A DNA stretch of 64,000 bases from Afipia massiliensis (GTDB lineage: Bacteria; Pseudomonadota; Alphaproteobacteria; Rhizobiales; Xanthobacteraceae). The notes beneath the pieces were generated by a model, which worked only from the letters and a program-made list of their open reading frames with translations, did not search any database and was not told the origin of the DNA. The translations under genes and the position numbers were made by a program. Shown here piece after piece: positions 46,101 through 54,785 of this stretch; the stretch's first letter is position 1; the number at the start of each line of letters is the position of its first letter. The DNA lies in NCBI RefSeq assembly GCF_001006325.2, contig NZ_LBIA02000001.1:2853501-2917500 (forward strand), read 5' to 3'.

Positions 46101-47114
46101 ATGAGTTCGACCGTGTCGACAAAAAGTACTGCGAGCAACGATCGTCCGCTGCGCGTTGGCGTCGTGGGCGCGGGAGTCATGGGGACCAATCATGCCCGCG
46201 TGCTGGCCGGTCTGCCGGGCGTTGAACTCGTGGGCATTGTCGATCCGCTTCCGGCGCATCGCACGCGTGCGGTAGAGATTGTCGGCTGTCCGACCTTCGA
46301 GACTCTTGAAGAGATGCTCGATGCCGGCCCCGATGCGGTGACCATCGCCGCGCCGACGCACCTTCATCGCGACGTTGCGCTTGCCTGCATCGCACGAAAG
46401 ATTCACGTTCTCGTCGAAAAGCCCATTGCGACATCGGTCGAGGAGGGCAACGAGATTGTCAACGCCGCGCGTAACGCGGGCGTGACGCTGATGGTTGGCC
46501 ATGTCGAGCGTTTCAATCCGGCCGTGGCTGCGATCAAGCAGGCGATCAAGGATGAGGAAATCCTCTCGATCGCCATTACCCGCGTCGGTCCGTTTCCGCC
46601 GCGCATGTCGAATGTCGGCGTGGTGATCGATCTTGCCGTTCACGATATCGATCTGATCCGCTGGTTCACCGAATCCGACATTGTCGACGTGCAGCCGCAG
46701 CTTGCGAGCGCCGTGGCCGAGCGCGAGGACATTGCGCTGCTTCAGTTCCGTACCGCCTCCGGCGTGCTTGCGCATATCAACACCAACTGGCTGACGCCGT
46801 TCAAGGCCCGCAGCGTCACCGTGGCGACGCGCGGCAAGTATGTTCAGGGTGACCTGCTGACACGGCAGGTGACCGAGTGCTTCGGTTTCCAGCGCGACGG
46901 CAGCTACTCGATGCGGCATCTGTCGGTAGGGCACGACGAACCCTTGCGCGCAGAACTGGTCGCTTTTCTCGACGCAGTACGGACCGGCAACGCGCCTGCC
47001 GTGACTGGTGACGAAGGCGTCGCGAGCCTCGAAATCGCGATCAAGTGTCTCGATGTTCCGACGGGTTCCATAGCCGCGCCGCTGCGCAAGGGACCGCGCG
47101 CCGTCGCAAGCTGA
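46101..47114 (+). CDS. gnnA: Gfo/Idh/MocA oxidoreductase, probable UDP-GlcNAc 3-dehydrogenase
   Basis: A 337-residue NAD-dependent oxidoreductase: Rossmann motif VGVVGAGVMGTNHARV, the EKPIA motif with the catalytic Lys and DLAVHDIDLIRW in the substrate domain. Together with the aminotransferase gene 22 bp downstream it fits the GnnA/GnnB pair, which oxidises and aminates UDP-GlcNAc at C3 to give the 2,3-diaminoglucose backbone known for lipid A of Bradyrhizobium relatives. WbpB/WbpE-like action on a uronate is the main alternative, given the TviB/WbpA-like gene nearby. The ATG at 46101 is preferred to an upstream one at 46038. Confidence 0.78.
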   Translation: MSSTVSTKSTASNDRPLRVGVVGAGVMGTNHARVLAGLPGVELVGIVDPLPAHRTRAVEIVGCPTFETLEEMLDAGPDAVTIAAPTHLHRDVALACIARKIHVLVEKPIATSVEEGNEIVNAARNAGVTLMVGHVERFNPAVAAIKQAIKDEEILSIAITRVGPFPPRMSNVGVVIDLAVHDIDLIRWFTESDIVDVQPQLASAVAEREDIALLQFRTASGVLAHINTNWLTPFKARSVTVATRGKYVQGDLLTRQVTECFGFQRDGSYSMRHLSVGHDEPLRAELVAFLDAVRTGNAPAVTGDEGVASLEIAIKCLDVPTGSIAAPLRKGPRAVAS

Positions 47115-47136
47115 CGGCAAACCTGCTTCTTTCGAA

Positions 47137-48300
47137 ATGGATCCGGCACGCATCATGAACCAGCATTTGCGATCAGAACCCGTGGCTTTCATCGACATCG
47201 GCGCGCAGCGCCGGCGCCTCGGCACCAAGATCGATGACGCCGTCGCGCGCGTGCTGACGCACTGCCAGTTCATCAATGGTCCCGAGGTCACCCAGCTTGA
47301 GGCCGATCTGGCTGCATACTGCGGCGCCAAGCACGTCGTTGCATGCGCCAGCGGCACCGACGCGCTGTTGATGGTGCTGATGGCGCAGGGTGTCGGCCCC
47401 GGCGACGCGGTGATCTGCCCATCATTCACATTCTGCGCCACGGGCGAAGTGGCCGCGCTGGCTGGCGCGACGCCGGTATTCGTCGATGTCGACGAGGCGA
47501 CGTTCAACATCAATATCGCATCGCTCAAGGCCGGTATCGCCACCGCAAGGAAACTTGGCCTCAAGCCGAAGGCGATCGTTCCGGTCGATCTGTTCGGTCA
47601 GAGCGCGGACCACGACGCCGTTGCCGAGGTCGCCACGAGCGAGGGGCTGTTTGTGTTGGACGACGCCGCTCAGTCGTTCGGTGCAACGTACAAGGGCCGC
47701 CGGCTCGGCACATTCGGCCTTGCGACGGCGACCAGTTTCTTTCCCGCCAAGCCGCTCGGCTGCTTTGGAGACGGCGGCGCAATTTTCACCGACGATGCCG
47801 CGCTCGCGGAACGGCTGCGCAGCATTCGCGTCCACGGGCAGGGCACCGAGAAATACGATAACGTTCGTCTCGGCCTGACGGCGCGGCTGGACACCATGCA
47901 GGCCGCCATCCTGATCGAGAAGCTGAAGATTTTCGACGACGAGATCGAGGCGCGCAACAAGGTCGCGAGCCGTTATTTCGATGCGCTGCATAACATCGTG
48001 ACCGCGCCGCGCGTTGCCGATGGCAATACGTCGGTCTGGGCGCAGTATACCATTCGACTGCCCCGCGGCGGCCGTGACGCCTTCGCGGAGGCCCTCAAGG
48101 CTCAGGGCATTCCGACCGCGATTTATTATCCGAAGTCCATGCACCAGCAGACGGCCTATAAGCATTACCCGACGGTCGAGGGCGGGCTGCCGGTCAGCGA
48201 GAAGCTGTCGGAGGACGTCATCAGTCTGCCGATGCATGCCTATCTCGACCAGGCGGCTCAGGATCGCGTCATCAAGGCTGTGCGCGACGCTCTTTCCTGA
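47137..48300 (+). CDS. gnnB: DegT/DnrJ-family aminotransferase, probable UDP-3-keto-GlcNAc aminotransferase
   Basis: A 387-residue PLP aminotransferase. Key parts are FIDIGAQRRRL at the N terminus, the PLP-contact DDAAQSFGA and the Schiff-base lysine in SFFPAKPLGCFGDGGA. The FIDLxAQ opening and the FFPxKPLGxxGDGG signature are those of 3-aminotransferases (GnnB, WbpE) rather than 4-aminotransferases. It directly follows the 3-dehydrogenase. ATG 47155 is an alternative start. The function assignment rests on the gene pair. Confidence 0.8.
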   Translation: MDPARIMNQHLRSEPVAFIDIGAQRRRLGTKIDDAVARVLTHCQFINGPEVTQLEADLAAYCGAKHVVACASGTDALLMVLMAQGVGPGDAVICPSFTFCATGEVAALAGATPVFVDVDEATFNINIASLKAGIATARKLGLKPKAIVPVDLFGQSADHDAVAEVATSEGLFVLDDAAQSFGATYKGRRLGTFGLATATSFFPAKPLGCFGDGGAIFTDDAALAERLRSIRVHGQGTEKYDNVRLGLTARLDTMQAAILIEKLKIFDDEIEARNKVASRYFDALHNIVTAPRVADGNTSVWAQYTIRLPRGGRDAFAEALKAQGIPTAIYYPKSMHQQTAYKHYPTVEGGLPVSEKLSEDVISLPMHAYLDQAAQDRVIKAVRDALS

Positions 48301-48323
48301 TCGTTTGCTCATGATCGCCAATT

Positions 48324-48449
48324 CCGTCATGCCCGGGCATATCCGTTCGTAGAACGGCGTCGCTTCCGCTCGCCTATGTCCCGGGTATCCACGTCTTGGC
48401 GGCAACCTTAAAAAGACGTGGATGGCCGGAATAAATCCGGCCATGACGG
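48324..48449. repeat. CCGTCATGCCCGGGCAT-type dispersed inverted repeat
   Basis: CCGTCATG at the left and CATGACGG at the right bound a unit with an inner perfect stem, ATCCACGTCTT / AAGACGTGGAT. It is related in its ends to the CCGTCATTCCGGG repeat at 4479-4590. It lies between gnnB and murJ. Confidence 0.7.
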
Positions 48450-48505
48450 CGCGGGTTGATGCTTCGCTGGTTCGCGATCGGTGCGCCATGCGGTAGGACT
48501 ATTGG

Positions 48506-50032
48506 ATGCTCGGACGCATTTTCACCGTCGGCGGCTATACCCTTCTCTCGCGGGTCACCGGATTCGCGCGCGACATCATGCTTGCGGCGATCCTTGGCGC
48601 GGGGCCGATTGCGGACGCGTTCTTCGTCGCGCTGCGGCTACCCAATCATTTCCGTGCGATTTTCGCGGAGGGCGCATTCTCCGCCGCGTTCGTACCGGCT
48701 TATACGCATCTCCATAACCGCGATGCATTGGCTGCGAGATTGTTCGCGGATCGCATCTTCACGCTGCTGCTGAGTGTGCAGGCGGGGCTGCTGGTGGTCG
48801 CATGGCTGTTCATGCCGCAGGTCATTGCGCTGCTCGCGCCGGGATTTACCAGCGATCCCGCGCGTGCGGAACTGGCAATATCCCTGACGCGCATCACGTT
48901 TCCCTACCTGCTGCTCATCACGCTGGTGACGCTCTACGGCGGAATGCTCAATGCGATGCATCGCTTCGCGAGCCCGGCCGCCGCGCCGATATTCCTGAAC
49001 CTGTCGATGATGCTGACGCTGGCGCTAGCGGCATTTTTCCCGAACGCGGGATATGCTGCAGCATGGGGCGTGCTGCTGGCTGGTTTTCTGGAGTTCTTTC
49101 TGGTCGCGGGCGATGCTGGCCGCACCGGCATCCTTCCGAAATTCACCTCGTTCAAGCTCGACGAAGATGTGCGCGGCTTCTTTCGCGCCTTGGGTCCCGC
49201 GACACTGGGCTCGATGGGCACACAGGTCGCGCTGTTTGCGGATACCATCATCGCAACATTCCTGGCCGCCGGCGCGCTCTCGGCGCTCTACTACGCCGAC
49301 CGGCTCAACCAGTTGCCGATCGGTGTGATCGGAATTGCCATCGGCACGGTGCTGTTGCCGGAGATGTCGCGGCGGATCACGGCCGGCGACCATGAAGGCG
49401 CGCTCGCGTCGCAGCGGCGGGCCTTTGATTTCACCTTGCTGTTCTCGATCCCTTTCGTTGCCGCATTCCTCACGGTGCCTGACGTCATCATGCGCGCGAT
49501 GTTTGCGCGTGGCGCATTCTCCAAGGCGGATGCCGCAGCGGCTGGCGCCACGCTTGCTGCCTATGCTGTCGGGCTCATTCCGTTCGTCCTGATTCGGAGC
49601 GCCGTTGCGACGTTCTATGCCCGCAAGGACACCGCCACGCCGGTCAAGGCTGCGCTCACAGGCGTCGCGGTCAATGTCGCTCTGAAGATCGCATTGGTCG
49701 GATCGCTGGCACAGATCGGGCTGGCGCTGGCCACCGCGGTCGGTGCGTGGGTCAATCTGCTGCTCGTTGTCCTGTTCGCGGTACGCCGCAAGTTTCTCGT
49801 ATTCGACCGCGCGTTCCTGATGGCGCTGGTGAAGTTCGCTGCAGCGGGTGCGGTGCTGGCTGCCGCGCTGTGGCTCACAGCCCGCTGGGCGGAGTCCGGG
49901 CTGGCCGCCATGACCTCCTTACGCGATGAAACTGCTCTCGGAATTTTGATCGTGGTGGGCGCCGCCGTTTACGGAAGCTGCATACTTTTGCTATTCGGAC
50001 GGCGCTGGCTGACGGGGCTGGTACGCCCCTAG
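48506..50032 (+). CDS. murJ: Lipid II flippase MurJ
   Basis: A 508-residue membrane protein of the MviN/MurJ family with about fourteen helices, which moves lipid II across the membrane for peptidoglycan synthesis. Recognisable phrases are SRVTGFARDIMLAAILGAG at the N terminus, ADAFFVALRLPNHFRAIFAEGAFSAAFVP and LPIGVIGIAIGTVLLPEMSR. It is essential in most bacteria. The TAG stop codon is formed by the CTAG end of the two-hairpin repeat element that begins at 50029. Confidence 0.95.
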   Translation: MLGRIFTVGGYTLLSRVTGFARDIMLAAILGAGPIADAFFVALRLPNHFRAIFAEGAFSAAFVPAYTHLHNRDALAARLFADRIFTLLLSVQAGLLVVAWLFMPQVIALLAPGFTSDPARAELAISLTRITFPYLLLITLVTLYGGMLNAMHRFASPAAAPIFLNLSMMLTLALAAFFPNAGYAAAWGVLLAGFLEFFLVAGDAGRTGILPKFTSFKLDEDVRGFFRALGPATLGSMGTQVALFADTIIATFLAAGALSALYYADRLNQLPIGVIGIAIGTVLLPEMSRRITAGDHEGALASQRRAFDFTLLFSIPFVAAFLTVPDVIMRAMFARGAFSKADAAAAGATLAAYAVGLIPFVLIRSAVATFYARKDTATPVKAALTGVAVNVALKIALVGSLAQIGLALATAVGAWVNLLLVVLFAVRRKFLVFDRAFLMALVKFAAAGAVLAAALWLTARWAESGLAAMTSLRDETALGILIVVGAAVYGSCILLLFGRRWLTGLVRP

Positions 50033-50193
50033 TGTGGTGGTTCGCAAGCCCGCATCATTTCTACGGCGCGTCCCTTTGCGGGCTTGCGAACCAAAACCAC
50101 ACTAGAATTCATAGTTTCTAGTGTCCTTTTGAATCCGAAGTTCGCTCCGGAAGGTGTTGCAAAATGAAGCGAACTTCGGATTCAGGACACTAG
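50029..50193. repeat. Two-hairpin CTAG-ended element, copy 2
   Basis: Hairpin A at 50029-50105 (CTAGTGTGGT ... ACCACACTAG) and hairpin B at 50118-50193 (CTAGTGTCCT ... GGACACTAG), with the 12-bp spacer AATTCATAGTTT. The stems (GGTTCGCAAGCCCGCA in A, GAATCCGAAGTTCGCT in B) differ from those of copies 1 and 3, yet the arm lengths, ends, spacer length and the TTT bulge (3' arm in A, 5' arm in B) are the same. Its first bases contain the murJ stop codon. Confidence 0.9.
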
Positions 50194-50265
50194 CGCATTT
50201 GCGCTTCCAGCCATTCCGCTGCATGATGGACGTTAGAAACGTTCCAGATTGCAGTTGGAGAGATC

Positions 50266-52572
50266 ATGGCTCCTGTCAAATTCGGTGTCGGTCAAAGCGT
50301 TCTTCGCAAGGAGGACGACGCGCTCATCCGTGGCAAGGGCCGCTACACCGACGACTACACACCGGCAGCAGCGATGCATGCCCTTGTGCTGCGGTCGCCG
50401 CACGCGCACGCGAAATTCAAGCTCGATGTGTCGCAGGCCCGCGGATTGCCGGGCGTCGCTGCGATTCTCACAGCCGACGACGTCAAGGACCTCGGCAGTC
50501 TTCCCTGTCTTTTCAATCTGCCTGACGAACCCTTTACCGGCCCTCCGTATCCGATCCTTGCGCGCGATGTCGTGCGGCACGTTGGCGACGCGGTTGCGTT
50601 CGTCGTGGCGGACACCGTCGAACAGGCCCGGGACGCGATCGAGGCGATCCAGGTCGAATGGACCGCGCTGCCCGCGGCTATCGGTCTGGTCAATGCAGTG
50701 AAAAAGGATGCGCCGCAGGTCTGGCCGGACCACGCCGGCAATGTCCTGTTCGACACGTCGCTGGGCGACAAGAAGACAACAGAAGCCGCCTTCGCGAAGG
50801 CGCATGCGGTGGCGGAGATCACCATCGTCAATCCGCGCATTATCACCAACTACATGGAAACCCGCGCGGTGGTCTGCGAGTACGACGCCAAGCGCGATCA
50901 TCTGACGCTGACAATCGGCAGTCAGGGCAGCCATCGGCTGCGCGATATTCTCTGCCAGAACGTTCTCAACATTCCCGTCGAGAAGATGCGGGTGATCTGC
51001 CCGGACGTCGGCGGCGGCTTCGGCACCAAGCTTTTCCCGTATCGCGAATACGCGCTGGCTGCGGTTGCCGCGCGCAAACTGAAAAAGACGGTGAAATGGA
51101 CCGCCGAGCGCGCCGATCATTTTGTCGGCGATGCGCAGGGCCGCGACAACGTCACCACCGCGCGGATGGCGCTGGCCGAGGACGGAAAATTCCTCGCCAT
51201 GGATGTCGATCTGATGGGCGACATGGGCGCCTATCTCTCGACCTTCGGTCCGTACATTCCGCATGGCGGCGCGGGAATGCTGCCGGGCCTCTATGACGTT
51301 CAGGCGTTCTATTGCCGCGTCCGCACGGTGTTCACCAACACGGTGCCGGTGGATGCCTATCGCGGCGCGGGGCGACCTGAAGCGGCCTACGTCGTCGAAC
51401 GTCTTGTCGATGCCGCCGCGCGCAAGCTCGGCATGACGCCGGACGCGATCCGCCGCAAGAATTTCATTCCGCCCAAGGCAATGCCGTACACAACGGCTAC
51501 CGGGAAGATTTATGATTCCGGCGACTTCGCTGCGCATATGAAGCGCGCAATGGACATTGCCGACTGGAAGGAATTTCCCAGGCGCGCCAAGGCCGCCAAG
51601 AAGCAAGGACTGGTGCGCGGCATCGGTCTCGGCACCTATGTCGAGGTCTGCGGCACGATGGGCGAAGAAACCGCGCAGGTGAAGCTCGATCTCGATGGCG
51701 GCATCACGATTCTGATCGGCACCCAGTCAAGCGGGCAGGGGCATCAGACCGCCTACGCGCAGATCGTTGCAGAGCAGTTCGGCATTGCTCCGGAACGCGT
51801 TCACATCCTGCAGGGTGATACTGATCAGATCGCCACCGGTCTCGGTACGGGCGGCTCTAGCTCGATCCCGTCCGGCGGCGTCAGTGTGGAGCGGGCGACG
51901 CGCACACTTGGCGCGAACTTGAAAGACATCGCCGCCGACGTGCTGGAAACAGGCGCGGGGGATCTTGAGTTCAGCGACGGAGCCATCCGCGTCGCCGGGA
52001 CCGATCGCACCGTCTCGTTCGCGGATATTGCGAAACGCGCCGGGGCGGATCCGTCGAAGCTGAGTGCGAGCAGCACGTTCAGCAGCGCCGACGGTACCTA
52101 TCCGAACGGCACGCATATCGCCGAGGTCGAAATCGATCCATCAACCGGTGTGATCCATGTCGTGAACTACGTCATCGTCGACGATTTCGGCGTGACGCTG
52201 AATCCGTTGCTGCTGGCCGGACAGGTTCATGGTGGCACCATGCAGGGCATCGGTCAGGCACTGATGGAGCAGGCGGTCTATGATTCCACCGACGGTCAGC
52301 TCGTGACCGGCACGTTCATGGACTATGCGCTGCCGCGCGCCGCGGACGGCCCGTCGATCAAGTTCGAGACCCACAATGTGCCGTGCAAGACCAATCCGCT
52401 CGGCGTCAAGGGCGCAGGCGAGGCGGGGGCAATCGGTTCATGCCCTGCGGTGATGAACGCGATCATCGAAGGCTTGTCGCGTGAGTACGGGATCGACCAC
52501 ATCGACATGCCGGCGACTGCGGAACGAGTCTGGATGGCGATCGAGCGAAACCGTCGCGAGCACCGATTGTAA
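50266..52572 (+). CDS. Molybdenum hydroxylase large subunit, form II CoxL-like
   Basis: A 768-residue xanthine dehydrogenase-family large subunit that binds the molybdenum-cytosine dinucleotide cofactor. The active-site loop reads AYRGAGR at 364-370, the form II type, not the AYxCSFR loop of true CO dehydrogenase; the catalytic Glu719 is in VKGAGEAGAIG, and GGGFGTK is present. Form II enzymes oxidise aldehydes or N-heterocycles in the few known cases. The iron-sulfur and FAD subunits (coxS, coxM) are not next to it, so partners must be elsewhere. Cytochrome genes follow. Confidence 0.9.
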   Translation: MAPVKFGVGQSVLRKEDDALIRGKGRYTDDYTPAAAMHALVLRSPHAHAKFKLDVSQARGLPGVAAILTADDVKDLGSLPCLFNLPDEPFTGPPYPILARDVVRHVGDAVAFVVADTVEQARDAIEAIQVEWTALPAAIGLVNAVKKDAPQVWPDHAGNVLFDTSLGDKKTTEAAFAKAHAVAEITIVNPRIITNYMETRAVVCEYDAKRDHLTLTIGSQGSHRLRDILCQNVLNIPVEKMRVICPDVGGGFGTKLFPYREYALAAVAARKLKKTVKWTAERADHFVGDAQGRDNVTTARMALAEDGKFLAMDVDLMGDMGAYLSTFGPYIPHGGAGMLPGLYDVQAFYCRVRTVFTNTVPVDAYRGAGRPEAAYVVERLVDAAARKLGMTPDAIRRKNFIPPKAMPYTTATGKIYDSGDFAAHMKRAMDIADWKEFPRRAKAAKKQGLVRGIGLGTYVEVCGTMGEETAQVKLDLDGGITILIGTQSSGQGHQTAYAQIVAEQFGIAPERVHILQGDTDQIATGLGTGGSSSIPSGGVSVERATRTLGANLKDIAADVLETGAGDLEFSDGAIRVAGTDRTVSFADIAKRAGADPSKLSASSTFSSADGTYPNGTHIAEVEIDPSTGVIHVVNYVIVDDFGVTLNPLLLAGQVHGGTMQGIGQALMEQAVYDSTDGQLVTGTFMDYALPRAADGPSIKFETHNVPCKTNPLGVKGAGEAGAIGSCPAVMNAIIEGLSREYGIDHIDMPATAERVWMAIERNRREHRL

Positions 52573-52688
52573 AAAATTCCCGGCGCACGAAAAAATTGTT
52601 GGGCTTGTCAGGCTGCAACGGGAGTGTTCGATTCCATCAAACTTTCGAATGAAGGCGTTATTTTCAAACTCAAGGAAGGAAATACCGA

Positions 52689-53138
52689 ATGAGGCGTTCT
52701 GTTCTCGTGGCCGCTGCGATACTGCTCGGTGCGACCGCTGTCGTTGCTCAGCAGGCAGAGATCGAGCAAAGCCATGCGCTGATGAAAGCGAACGGCAAGA
52801 ATCTGGGCGGCGTTCTCAGTCCGATGGCGAGAGGCGACAAGCCCTACGATCAGGCGGCTATCAATACAGCGCTGACGCAGCTTGATGAGACGGCCAAGAA
52901 ACTTCCGTCGCTCTATCCCGCAAGCGTCAAGGCTGTGAAGCAAACCAGCGAGTACACTCCGTCCCCCAAGATCTGGGACGACAGGCCTGGATTTGACGCG
53001 GCGATCGCAGCCTTCAGCAAGGCCGTCACCGAAGCCAAGGGCAAGATCAAGGATGTGGACAGCCTGAAGGCGACGCTCCCGACGATCGGCAAGTCATGCT
53101 CGGGCTGTCACGAGACATTCCGCGTGAAGAACAGCTGA
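52689..53138 (+). CDS. Periplasmic cytochrome c, class II (c'/c556 type)
   Basis: A 149-residue protein with a cleavable signal peptide (about 20 residues ending at VVAQ) and a single haem-binding CSGCH near the C terminus, in the class II position with a four-helix bundle before it. It probably carries electrons in the periplasm, or binds gases. It lies 117 bp after the molybdenum hydroxylase gene on the same strand and ends in a strong intrinsic terminator. Confidence 0.88.
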   Translation: MRRSVLVAAAILLGATAVVAQQAEIEQSHALMKANGKNLGGVLSPMARGDKPYDQAAINTALTQLDETAKKLPSLYPASVKAVKQTSEYTPSPKIWDDRPGFDAAIAAFSKAVTEAKGKIKDVDSLKATLPTIGKSCSGCHETFRVKNS

Positions 53139-53163
53139 TCTGAGGTCACGCAGGACAGTTTGA

Positions 53164-53193
53164 GGGCGGGTGCCAGTGGCGCCCGCCTTTTTT
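53164..53193 (+). terminator. Intrinsic terminator
   Basis: GGCGGGTGCC and GGCGCCCGCC pair around AGT with one G-T wobble, directly followed by six T. It lies 26 bp after the cytochrome stop codon, and also points towards the 3' end of the convergent CHRD gene. Confidence 0.85.
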
Positions 53194-53210
53194 ATGCTCG
53201 ATGTGATCCG

Positions 53211-53639
53211 TTACTTCGTGACCTGTCCGCGAATTTCGCCACCCGGATGCGCCGCGGTGTGGATGTTGATGTAGTACTTCCCGGCCAGCAGATCGGCGGC
53301 CTGCGCATCGGTCAGGGTCGCGCTGCCTTCGGCACCGCTGGCAGCGTCCTTAAGCGGGACAGCGACCGGGCCGTTCTTGCCGGCTTCGGCGGGGCCGTGG
53401 AAATGCGCCATGGTGGCCGGTCCCGTGAGGCCGGAATAGGTAACCTTCCAGGTCAGCATCTTGGTCGCAGTATCGAAGTTAACATCGGCCGTACCCTTGC
53501 CGGGGCTGGTGACGGCGGGCACTTGGGCCGCGCTGGTCAAATCCACTTTCATGGTCATCTTTTCGGCGAATGCCGGTCCGCCAAGTGCGACGCACGCGCC
53601 TGCGGCAGCGGCTATGATCGCAAATCTTTTGCTGTTCAT
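53211..53639 (-). CDS. Secreted CHRD-domain protein
   Basis: A 142-residue exported protein: signal peptide of about 25 residues ending in PAFA, then a CHRD domain, named after chordin. The domain end shows MAHFHGPA and KYYINIHTAAHPGGEIRGQV, with His residues that may bind copper or another metal. The function of bacterial CHRD proteins is largely unknown. ATG 53639 is preferred, because GGGAGAAAACG precedes it and the signal peptide then begins at once. Confidence 0.85.
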   Translation of the reverse strand: MNSKRFAIIAAAAGACVALGGPAFAEKMTMKVDLTSAAQVPAVTSPGKGTADVNFDTATKMLTWKVTYSGLTGPATMAHFHGPAEAGKNGPVAVPLKDAASGAEGSATLTDAQAADLLAGKYYINIHTAAHPGGEIRGQVTK

Positions 53640-53738
53640 CGTTTTCTCCCGTAGTTTTCGGACTGCCAATACGAATTGAACACTGGCCGCGGCCGTTTAG
53701 TTCCTGACCATTTCCGGTTACTTCCATTGGGGGCGCTT

Positions 53739-54656
53739 ATGTTTCGGAAGCTTTTCCTGCTGGCGGTTCTTGCCCTGATCGCCGGCCTGGGAGTTTTCTG
53801 GTTCGTCACCATTCCGGCTGTGGTGTCCGCTCAGGCCTTGACGGCTTACTCGCCAAATGTCGCCAACGGTCAGACGGTGTTCAACGCTGGCGGATGCGCA
53901 TCGTGCCACGCTGTGGTGGGTGAGCCCCGCACTATGCTCGGCGGTGGACTGGCCCTTCCGTCGCCGTTCGGCACCTTCCATGTCCCGAACATTTCGCCGC
54001 ACAAGCAAAACGGCATCGGTGGCTGGACCGAGGCGAATTTTGTCACCGCCATGAAGTACGGCACCTCGCCGGCCGGGACGCATTACTTTCCGTCGTTTCC
54101 CTACGGCTCCTACCGGCTCGCGACCGACAACGATATCCGCGACCTGTTTGCCTACATCAAGACCTTGCCGCCGCTGTCCGGCCGTCCACGTCCTCACGAC
54201 GTGAACTTTCCGTTCAACATCCGCCGCCTCGTCGGCGGATGGAAATTCTTATTTCTGGACAACAAGCCGTTCACCCCGGACCCCAAGCAATCCGCGGCGT
54301 GGAATCGCGGCGCTTATCTGGTCAACGGCCTCGGCCATTGCGCCGAATGTCACAGCCCCCGCAATTTTCTCGGTGGCATCGTGTCGTCGCAGCGCTTTGC
54401 CGGCGGGCCGAATCCTGAAGGCGAGGGCTGGGTTCCGAACATCACCCAGAAGGGGCTCAAGGATTGGACGGAAAAGGAAATCGCCTGGTTCCTCAAGACC
54501 GGCGAACTGCCCGATGGCGACACCGCCGGGGGCTCGATGGTGCGGGTCATCAAGAACACCTCGGAATTGAACGACGAGGATCGTGCAGCGATGGCCGCCT
54601 ACCTCAAGTCCTTGCCCGCCGTGGATGGCCCGGTGCGGCCGAAAAAGAAGACCTGA
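53739..54656 (+). CDS. Di-haem cytochrome c, membrane-anchored
   Basis: A 305-residue protein with an N-terminal membrane helix (LFLLAVLALIAGLGVFWFV) and two class I haem sites, CASCH and CAECH, each with a downstream Met as a likely ligand. The two-domain design matches the cytochrome subunits of membrane dehydrogenases for alcohols, aldehydes or sugars. It might accept electrons from the CoxL-like enzyme, which lacks the usual FAD subunit here; this is inference. ATG 53739 follows GGGGG. Confidence 0.85.
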   Translation: MFRKLFLLAVLALIAGLGVFWFVTIPAVVSAQALTAYSPNVANGQTVFNAGGCASCHAVVGEPRTMLGGGLALPSPFGTFHVPNISPHKQNGIGGWTEANFVTAMKYGTSPAGTHYFPSFPYGSYRLATDNDIRDLFAYIKTLPPLSGRPRPHDVNFPFNIRRLVGGWKFLFLDNKPFTPDPKQSAAWNRGAYLVNGLGHCAECHSPRNFLGGIVSSQRFAGGPNPEGEGWVPNITQKGLKDWTEKEIAWFLKTGELPDGDTAGGSMVRVIKNTSELNDEDRAAMAAYLKSLPAVDGPVRPKKKT

Positions 54657-54785
54657 GCGCCGGGTTGTTCCAGCCGGGAGCGGCCTGCATGGCCGGTCAA
54701 CAAGCCATGTTGAGAGCGGGGTTTTCCGGGTTGCCGCCGCGTGCTTTGTCGGGCCGCAATTGCCGCAGGATTAGCGCTTTTCTCC

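Noticed and set aside
45891-47564. Open frame of 557 codons on the minus strand opposite the 3-dehydrogenase and aminotransferase genes
   Set aside because: It is an antisense shadow of two well-supported enzymes, with low-complexity His/Arg-rich content and no domain.
50233-51606. Open frame of 457 codons on the minus strand opposite the CoxL-like gene
   Set aside because: Shadow of the molybdenum hydroxylase reading frame.
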